From contig CAKQHB010000040.1 in the NCBI GenBank assembly GCA_934234215.1, positions 1-10,043 of the forward strand: a stretch of DNA of 10,043 nt, in the 5' to 3' direction. A model generated the notes under the pieces. That model had not been told where the DNA came from. It did no database searches and saw only the letters and a program-made list of their open reading frames with translations. A program made the translations under genes and the position numbers. Below, in pieces: positions 5,507-10,043 of the stretch (position 1 is the stretch's first letter; every line of letters begins with the position of its first letter). Source of the stretch: an uncultured Cuneatibacter sp. (GTDB lineage Bacteria; Bacillota; Clostridia; Lachnospirales; Lachnospiraceae).

Positions 5507-6922
5507 ATGCGAAAAACAAAGATTATCTGTACGATTGGTCCTGCCAGTGAAAATGAGGAAGTTCTGACACAGATGTGTAAAAATGGCATGAATGTTGCCA
5601 GACTGAATTTTTCACACGGATCACACGAAGAGCATAAAAAGAAGGTCGAGCTGATCAAGAAGGTACGGGAAAAACTGAATCTTCCCATTCCGATCATGCT
5701 GGACACAAAGGGTCCGGAGTATCGAATCGGCACTTTTGAGAATAAGAAGATTCATCTGGAAGATGGCGACACGTTTACGTTTACGACGGAGCAGATCGTG
5801 GGAAATCAGGAACGTGTCTCAGTTTCTTATGAACATTTGACAGACGAATTACATGTGGGAGATCAGGTGCTGGTCAGCAATGGTCTTGTGCAGTTTGAAG
5901 TAAAGAAGATCAAGGGTAAAGACATTGTCTGTACCGTGCTGGCCGGCGGTGATATTTCCGACCGGAAGAGTATGAATTTCCCGAACAAGGTGCTTCGTCA
6001 TGAATATCTGAGTGAGCATGACAAGGCAGATCTGCGGTTCGGCATTGAGAATGGTGTGGACTTTGTGGCAGCTTCCTTTGTTTCCACAAAGGCGGACGTA
6101 GAATCCATGCGGAAGTTTCTGAATGAAAACGGAGGAGAAGAGATCGACATCATCGCCAAGATCGAGAATCGTTCCGGTGTGGATCATATTGATGAGATTT
6201 GTGAAGTGGCGGACGGCATCATGGTTGCCCGGGGTGATCTGGGCGTGGAGATTCCGTTTGTGGAAGTCCCGGCGATTCAGAAGTATCTGATCCGGAAGTG
6301 CAGATTGCTGGGCAAGCGTGTCATTACCGCGACAGAGATGCTGGAATCCATGATTTATAATGCGCGGCCGACCCGTGCGGAGATTTCCGATGTGGCGAAT
6401 GCCGTGTATGACGGATCTTCCGCAGTCATGTTGTCCGGTGAGACGGCAGCAGGAAAATATCCGGCAGAAGCAGTCAAGAATATGGCAGAGATTGCGGAAT
6501 ATACCGAGAATCATATTGATTATAAGGAGTGGTTTGCATCTACGGAATATCAGATCCGCAACAATCTGGACGCGATTTCTCATTCCACTTGCGCGATGGC
6601 AATCGACGTTCACGCAAAGTGTATCGTTGTAAACTCGATTTCCGGACGGACGGCGCGGATGGTGAGCCGTTTCCGCTGTCCTACCGATATTATTGGTGCC
6701 ACGACGAATATTCGCGCATGGCGGCAGCTGAACCTGAGCTGGGGCGTGACTCCGGTGCTGTGCGAACAGTATCCGGCGCTGGACATCGTCTTTTATCAGG
6801 CGCAGCAGCAGGCAAAGAAGATTCTGCATTTAAAATCCGGTGACAATATCGTGCTGACCGGCGGTCAGATCAATGGCAAGACCGGCAATACAAACACGAT
6901 CAAAGTCGAGACGATCCAATAA
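5507..6922 (+). CDS. pyk: Pyruvate kinase
   Basis: This 471-residue enzyme makes pyruvate and ATP from phosphoenolpyruvate and ADP, the last step of glycolysis. Visible motifs are KIICTIGPAS (5-14), ARLNFSHG (31-38, with substrate R32 and cation ligands N34 and S36), LDTKGPEYRIG (65-75), IIAKIENRSG (215-224, catalytic K218 and metal ligand E220), VARGDLGVEIP (240-250, D244) and ATEMLESMI with RPTRAEISDVANAV (275-300). The C-terminal allosteric domain has NSISGRTARMVSRFR (376-390). E71 in GPE marks the K+-dependent type. The length matches short forms that lack the extra PEP-utiliser-like C-terminal domain seen in Bacillus. The start is ATG 5507, six bases after AAGAGG; an in-frame ATG at 5441 lies in the promoter and terminator hairpin and is rejected. 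Slightly unusual are GPEYRIG for the common GPEIRTG and SMNFPNK for GVNLPG. Confidence 0.96.
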   Translation: MRKTKIICTIGPASENEEVLTQMCKNGMNVARLNFSHGSHEEHKKKVELIKKVREKLNLPIPIMLDTKGPEYRIGTFENKKIHLEDGDTFTFTTEQIVGNQERVSVSYEHLTDELHVGDQVLVSNGLVQFEVKKIKGKDIVCTVLAGGDISDRKSMNFPNKVLRHEYLSEHDKADLRFGIENGVDFVAASFVSTKADVESMRKFLNENGGEEIDIIAKIENRSGVDHIDEICEVADGIMVARGDLGVEIPFVEVPAIQKYLIRKCRLLGKRVITATEMLESMIYNARPTRAEISDVANAVYDGSSAVMLSGETAAGKYPAEAVKNMAEIAEYTENHIDYKEWFASTEYQIRNNLDAISHSTCAMAIDVHAKCIVVNSISGRTARMVSRFRCPTDIIGATTNIRAWRQLNLSWGVTPVLCEQYPALDIVFYQAQQQAKKILHLKSGDNIVLTGGQINGKTGNTNTIKVETIQ

Positions 6923-6934
6923 CCTCAGGATTCC

Positions 6935-6955
6935 GCGGATCCCCAATCCGCTTTT
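6935..6955 (+). terminator. Weak terminator after pyk
   Basis: GCGGAT (6935-6940) pairs with ATCCGC (6946-6951) around a 5-base loop, followed by TTTT. It starts 13 bases after the pyk stop codon. The short stem makes it a weak candidate; the longer hairpin at 6976-7015 may help. Confidence 0.5.
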
Positions 6956-6975
6956 CCATAACTCCTTTTAGTGTA

Positions 6976-7015
6976 AGAAGAGCAGCAGGCATTGTATTAT
7001 GCCTGCTGCTCTTCT
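6976..7015 (-). terminator. 17-bp hairpin at the end of the LysR gene
   Basis: Bases 6976-6992 pair perfectly with 6999-7015 around a 6-base loop. On the minus strand the first arm encodes the last LysR residues (EEQQA) and the stop codon falls at the arm/loop border. The tail is not T-rich on either strand, so it is a stable hairpin likely to end or protect the convergent LysR and pyk transcripts rather than a textbook terminator. Confidence 0.6.
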
Positions 7016-7896
7016 GCAAAGTAATTTAAAAAAGTCTGAGTTGCTGCGGATGGCGGAATAGTGGAAGACAGAGCAAATCCGATGGTGCGCTGGGGAATCG
7101 GGTTCAGCAGCGGGATCTGTACCAGCGTGCCATTGTCCAGATCGTCCTGCACACATTCCCGGATGCAGCAGCCGATGCCCAGTCCGATGCGGGCAGATTC
7201 GATGAGCAGGTCCATCGTGGAGATTTCCATGATGTGAGGCAGCTCGATCTGGTGCTGCAACAGATAGGTGTCGATGTGCTGTCTCGTCATGTTTTTCTGA
7301 TCCAGAAGCATGACTGTGCCCACTGACAGGGGAGATATCTCCGCGCCTTCCCGCAGTGCGAGATTTTCCAGATAAGCGGGGCTCGCCACGAAGATGTCCT
7401 GAATGTCTGTGACTGGCAGAAAGCGCAGATTTCGCATACTGCGGGGCGTTGCAGTTAGTCCGATGTCGATGTGGTGCTGCTCCAGCATGGGCAGTGTTTC
7501 CGCGCTGGACTGATTCAGCAGTGTGACACGGATATGGGGATATTCCACAAGAAATTTCTTCAAATGGGGAAATAAAATATATTTACACAGTGTTGTGCTG
7601 ACTCCGATGCGGATGTGTCCGATGCCAAGCTCTTTCATGCGGGCAAGCTCCTGCTCTGCGCGGGAGATGGAGGCAAAGGCGGAGCTGACATGGTTGTAGA
7701 GCATCTGCCCCTCCGGTGTCAGGGTTACGCCGCGGGAGCCGCGATGAAACAGTTTTGTGTCGAGGCTGTCCTCTAACTTACTGATGGATTTGCTGACCGC
7801 GGGCTGGCTGATGTAGAGCTGGCTGGCGGCGCGGGAAATGTTTTTACATTCTGCAACGGTGTAAAAAATCTTGTATAAGGATAAAGTTTGTTCCAT
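6997..7896 (-). CDS. LysR-type transcriptional regulator, divergent from leuCD
   Basis: This 299-residue protein has an N-terminal winged helix-turn-helix at about 1-62 (FYTVAECKNISRAASQLY, then ISQPAVSKSISKLEDSL, then LFHRGSRGVTLTPEG), the signature of LysR regulators. A linker helix and a periplasmic-binding-like effector domain (about 92-295) follow, with the conserved ARIGLGIGC segment. The length is normal. The start ATG at 7894-7896 has no strong ribosome binding site. It is transcribed away from leuC across a 137-base gap that holds two matching dyads, so it most likely controls leuCD and perhaps itself, responding to a small metabolite such as a leucine-pathway intermediate; the effector is a guess. 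The gene converges on pyk. It cannot be assigned to a named regulator such as CitR or LeuO from sequence alone. Confidence 0.92.
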   Translation of the reverse strand: MEQTLSLYKIFYTVAECKNISRAASQLYISQPAVSKSISKLEDSLDTKLFHRGSRGVTLTPEGQMLYNHVSSAFASISRAEQELARMKELGIGHIRIGVSTTLCKYILFPHLKKFLVEYPHIRVTLLNQSSAETLPMLEQHHIDIGLTATPRSMRNLRFLPVTDIQDIFVASPAYLENLALREGAEISPLSVGTVMLLDQKNMTRQHIDTYLLQHQIELPHIMEISTMDLLIESARIGLGIGCCIRECVQDDLDNGTLVQIPLLNPIPQRTIGFALSSTIPPSAATQTFLNYFAEEQQA

Positions 7897-7923
7897 AGTG
7901 TGTGTAAATAGCCGGACAAAATG

Positions 7924-7940
7924 TATAACTACCGGTTATA
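7924..7940. promoter_or_regulatory. LysR box (T-N11-A dyad)
   Basis: TATAACTACCGGTTATA is a perfect dyad with 6-base arms and a 5-base centre, and it fits the LysR consensus T-N11-A (T7926, A7938). Its centre is about 65 bp upstream of the transcription start expected for leuC, the usual place for the LysR recognition site. Confidence 0.65.
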
Positions 7941-7960
7941 TGCTCCATTCATATTATGTA

Positions 7961-7990
7961 TTATCATTATAACAGTTCTTATGTTATACT
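7961..7990 (+). promoter_or_regulatory. leuC promoter
   Basis: TATACT (7985-7990) is a good -10 box, with TTATCA (7961-7966, four of six -35 matches) at an 18-base spacing. The weak -35 box fits an activator-dependent promoter. The expected leader is only about 35-40 bases, too short for a T-box or attenuator. Confidence 0.55.
7968..7988. promoter_or_regulatory. Second TATAAC/GTTATA dyad over the leuC -10 box
   Basis: The same half-sites, TATAAC (7968-7973) and GTTATA (7983-7988), recur with a 9-base centre, 44 bases downstream of the first site. It overlaps the leuC -10 box and so could be the LysR activation site. Confidence 0.5.
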
Positions 7991-8033
7991 GGCAAGTACA
8001 AACTGATTCCATACAGAAAGAGGGATAAAACTT

Positions 8034-9311
8034 ATGGGAATGACGATGACACAGAAGATTTTGGCAGATCACGCCGGTCTGGATCATGTAGAGGCCGGTC
8101 AGCTGATCATGGCAAAGTTGGATATTGTAATGGCAAATGATATTACCGGACCGATGGCGCTGCCGATTTTCCGACAGATGGCAGATAAAGTATTTGATAA
8201 GGACAAGGTTGTGCTGGTTCCGGATCATTTCACTCCGAACAAGGATATCAAGTCCGCAGAGAACTCCAAGGCAATCCGCGAGTTTGCAAGGGAGCAGGGA
8301 CTGAGCTGGTATTTCGAGCAGGGCAAGTCTGGCGTAGAGCATGCGATTCTGCCGGAAGCAGGCGTTGTAACTGCAGGCGAATGTATTATCGGTGCAGATT
8401 CTCACACCTGCACCTATGGAGCACTGGGCGCATTTTCCACCGGTGTTGGTACGACGGATATTTCCACCGGTATGGCGACTGGCGAACTGTGGTTCAAGGT
8501 TCCCAGCGCACTGAAGATCGTGCTGACTGGCAAGTTATCTCCGTATGTCAGTGGTAAGGATGTTATCATCCACATCATTGGCAAGATCGGTGTGGACGGC
8601 GCTCTGTACAAGTCCATGGAGTTCACCGGAGACGGCGTTGCCAGCCTGACGATGGACGATCGTTTCACCATCGCAAATATGGCAATCGAAGCCGGTGCAA
8701 AGAACGGCATCTTCCCGGTAGACGAACAGACACTGGATTATCTGAAAGAGCACTGCAAGAAGGAATTTAAGGTATACACTGCAGACGAGGATGCAGTCTA
8801 CGATGAAGTGGTAGAAGTGGATTTGTCCAAGGTTCGCCCCACTGTTGCATTCCCTCATCTGCCGGGCAATGCAAAGACCATCGACGAAGTTGAGGCGATG
8901 GAGCCGATCAAGATCGATCAGGTTGTCATCGGTTCCTGTACAAATGGTCGTATGAGCGATCTGAGAAAGGCTGCAGCGATCCTGAAGGGACATACCGTTC
9001 ATCCGGATGTGCGTGTCATGGTTGTTCCGGCAACTCAGAAGATCTACAAGCAGTGTATCGCAGAAGGTCTGATGGACATTTTTGTGGACGCAGGCTGTGC
9101 AGTCAATACACCGAGCTGTGGTCCTTGCATGGGCGGTCATATGGGTGTTATGGCAGCTGGTGAGAAGTGCGTTTCCACCACAAACAGAAACTTTGTTGGT
9201 CGTATGGGACATGTTGATTCCCTGATTTATCTGGCTTCCCCTGAGACGGCAGCAGCCAGTGCGATCGCAGGATATATTGCAAATCCGGAGAAGGTTGAGG
9301 TGATCAAATAA
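8034..9311 (+). CDS. leuC: 3-isopropylmalate dehydratase large subunit
   Basis: This 425-residue protein is the iron-sulfur subunit of isopropylmalate isomerase, which interconverts 2- and 3-isopropylmalate in leucine synthesis in the cytoplasm. The three [4Fe-4S] ligands are C302 in VVIGSCTNGR and C362 and C365 in TPSCGPCMGGH. Other aconitase-family motifs are VPDHFTP (62-68), GADSHTCTYGALGAF (120-134) and STTNRNFVGRMG (381-392). The length matches the short, archaeal/clostridial LeuC/HacA branch rather than the roughly 465-residue enteric form. AAAGAGGG at 8017-8024 precedes ATG 8034. It overlaps leuD by one base (TAATG), as expected for two subunits made in equal amounts. The branch also includes citramalate-pathway and homoaconitase-type enzymes, so the substrate could differ; with leuD beside it and no lysine genes in view, isopropylmalate is the best call. 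Confidence 0.93.
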   Translation: MGMTMTQKILADHAGLDHVEAGQLIMAKLDIVMANDITGPMALPIFRQMADKVFDKDKVVLVPDHFTPNKDIKSAENSKAIREFAREQGLSWYFEQGKSGVEHAILPEAGVVTAGECIIGADSHTCTYGALGAFSTGVGTTDISTGMATGELWFKVPSALKIVLTGKLSPYVSGKDVIIHIIGKIGVDGALYKSMEFTGDGVASLTMDDRFTIANMAIEAGAKNGIFPVDEQTLDYLKEHCKKEFKVYTADEDAVYDEVVEVDLSKVRPTVAFPHLPGNAKTIDEVEAMEPIKIDQVVIGSCTNGRMSDLRKAAAILKGHTVHPDVRVMVVPATQKIYKQCIAEGLMDIFVDAGCAVNTPSCGPCMGGHMGVMAAGEKCVSTTNRNFVGRMGHVDSLIYLASPETAAASAIAGYIANPEKVEVIK

Positions 9312-9802
9312 TGATGAAAGCGTTAGGACATGTTTTTAAATATGGAGATAATGTAGATACGGACGTTATCATTCCCGCCCGTTATCTGAATTCGTTCGAT
9401 GCAAAAGAGCTGGCAAGTCATGCAATGGTAGATATCGATCCGGAGTTTGCAAAGAAGGTACAGCCCGGTGATGTGATCGTAGCAAATAAAAACTTTGGCT
9501 GCGGTTCTTCCAGAGAGCATGCACCGCTTTGTCTGAAAACAGCAGGGGTCAGCTGCATCATCGCAGAGACATTTGCCCGTATTTTCTATCGCAATGCCAT
9601 CAACATCGGACTTCCGATCATCGAGTGTCCGGAGGCGGCAAAGAATATCGAAGCAGGCGATGAAGTAGAGATCGACTTCGACAGTGGTAAGATTTATGAT
9701 CGCACGAAGGGCATGGAGTTCCAGGGACAGGCATTCCCGCCGTTCATGCAGGAGCTGATCGCAGCAGGCGGATTGGTAAATTACATTAACAGCCGCAAAT
9801 AA
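9311..9802 (+). CDS. leuD: 3-isopropylmalate dehydratase small subunit
   Basis: This 163-residue protein is the swivel-domain subunit that completes the isopropylmalate isomerase active site with LeuC. It shows GDNVDTDVIIPARYL (12-26), the substrate-specificity loop just after (YLNSF, 25-29), the NFGCGSSREHAP motif (61-72) and FARIFYRNAINIGLPI (88-103). Length and ending (FPPFMQELIAAGGLVNYI) are typical of the short clostridial form. Its start at 9311 shares a base with the leuC stop codon. The ribosome binding site GAGGTGATC (9297-9305) is an exact nine-base match to the 16S anti-Shine-Dalgarno complement. A second ATG at 9314 is possible. A terminator follows, so leuB is not in this operon. 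Confidence 0.94.
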   Translation: MMKALGHVFKYGDNVDTDVIIPARYLNSFDAKELASHAMVDIDPEFAKKVQPGDVIVANKNFGCGSSREHAPLCLKTAGVSCIIAETFARIFYRNAINIGLPIIECPEAAKNIEAGDEVEIDFDSGKIYDRTKGMEFQGQAFPPFMQELIAAGGLVNYINSRK

Positions 9803-9820
9803 TTTTTTATAAGAAAGAGT

Positions 9821-9859
9821 AAGAGCAGTCTGGAGACATGGTTTTCAGGCTGCTTTTTT
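9821..9859 (+). terminator. Intrinsic terminator of leuCD
   Basis: AGCAGTCTG (9824-9832) pairs with CAGGCTGCT (9846-9854) with one G-T pair. Flanking A-T pairs and the following run TTTTTT (9854-9859) make a good intrinsic terminator 20 bases after leuD. Confidence 0.85.
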
Positions 9860-9860
9860 A

Positions 9861-9983
9861 CTTTACAGGAAATTGCGTCGCATTCCCTGTAAAGCAAAAA
9901 GCGCTCCGCGTGGATCGCACTGCGGTGGAACGGAATTTGTCGCTTCGCGACCCGCCGCAGGCGGAGACTCCTGCGGAGCAGGA
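9861..9983. repeat. Cluster of GC-rich hairpins, probable intergenic repeat element
   Basis: An extended imperfect dyad covers 9861-9894: CTTTACAGG pairs with CCTGTAAAG, with an inner TGCG/CGCA. It is followed by CCGC/GCGG at 9906-9925 with an inner CGCA/TGCG, then GTCGC-TTC-GCGAC (9939-9951), CCGCC-GCA-GGCGG (9952-9964) and TCCTGC-GGA-GCAGGA (9969-9983). No coding frame is convincing. The dense small hairpins suggest a REP-like or MITE-like dispersed element, or a structured transcript end; copies elsewhere in the genome cannot be seen from here. Confidence 0.55.
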
Positions 9984-10007
9984 TTCTATTTTTAATCTAT
10001 AGGAAAT

Positions 10008-10036
10008 TTCTCAAATCGTCAGAAATGGTGTATAAT
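10008..10036 (+). promoter_or_regulatory. Promoter pointing out of the window
   Basis: TATAAT (10031-10036) is a perfect -10 box, with TTCTCA (10008-10013, four of six) 17 bases upstream. It would transcribe a gene beyond the right edge. Confidence 0.6.
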
Positions 10037-10043
10037 GAATAAG

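Noticed and set aside
5849..6829. Long antisense open frame opposite pyk
   Set aside because: The protein has no recognisable domain, is rich in His, Arg and Cys as expected of a shadow frame, and lies fully inside a clear gene.
7991..8033. T-box or leucine attenuator before leuC
   Set aside because: The leader is only about 40 bases, with no leader peptide, stem-loop or terminator.

Overview
The window looks like a chromosomal segment of an anaerobic gut Firmicute, most likely a Lachnospiraceae-type Clostridium relative. The signs are strong GGAGG-type ribosome binding sites, tightly packed ATGA/TAATG gene overlaps, moderate GC content in the core genes, DUF3791-type small genes, an M42 peptidase, a KdpD-like kinase without the usual N-terminal domains, and a compact pyruvate kinase. 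This placement comes from gene style and recognised families, not from a database search.

Positions 1 to about 1600 are an accessory, decaying zone. It holds an AT-rich 3' fragment of a DUF3883-type gene, two overlapping small DUF3791-like genes, a methyltransferase gene that has lost its middle in frame, and a stretch of short direct repeats with no convincing gene. It ends at a 12-bp hairpin that overlaps the likely promoter of the next operon.

Positions 1610-5408 look like one four-gene transcription unit: an M42 metallopeptidase, a beta-lactamase-fold serine hydrolase, a DUF4118 (KdpD-like) membrane sensor kinase, and its OmpR/KdpE-type response regulator. The last three are joined by overlaps of a few bases. 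A strong intrinsic terminator at 5446-5485 closes it. In the short gap before pyruvate kinase, two TTAACCG direct repeats 11 bp apart sit 9 bp upstream of a -10 element. This is the geometry of an activator site for an OmpR-type regulator, so the two-component system may drive pyk (5507-6922).

Positions 6923-9823 hold a convergent pyk/LysR end with hairpins, a LysR-type regulator on the minus strand, and the divergent leuC-leuD operon for isopropylmalate isomerase. The shared LysR-leuC intergenic region contains two TATAAC/GTTATA dyads. One is a T-N11-A LysR box centred about 65 bp upstream of the predicted leuC start of transcription. The simplest model is that this LysR protein regulates leuCD and possibly itself.

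After a good leuD terminator, 9861-9983 is a run of small GC-rich hairpins that looks like an intergenic repeat element. A promoter-like sequence lies at the right edge and points out of the window. I see no complete undescribed system here. The most useful leads are the TTAACCG/pyk promoter, the LysR-leuC operator pair, the decayed left end, and the hairpin cluster at the right end.
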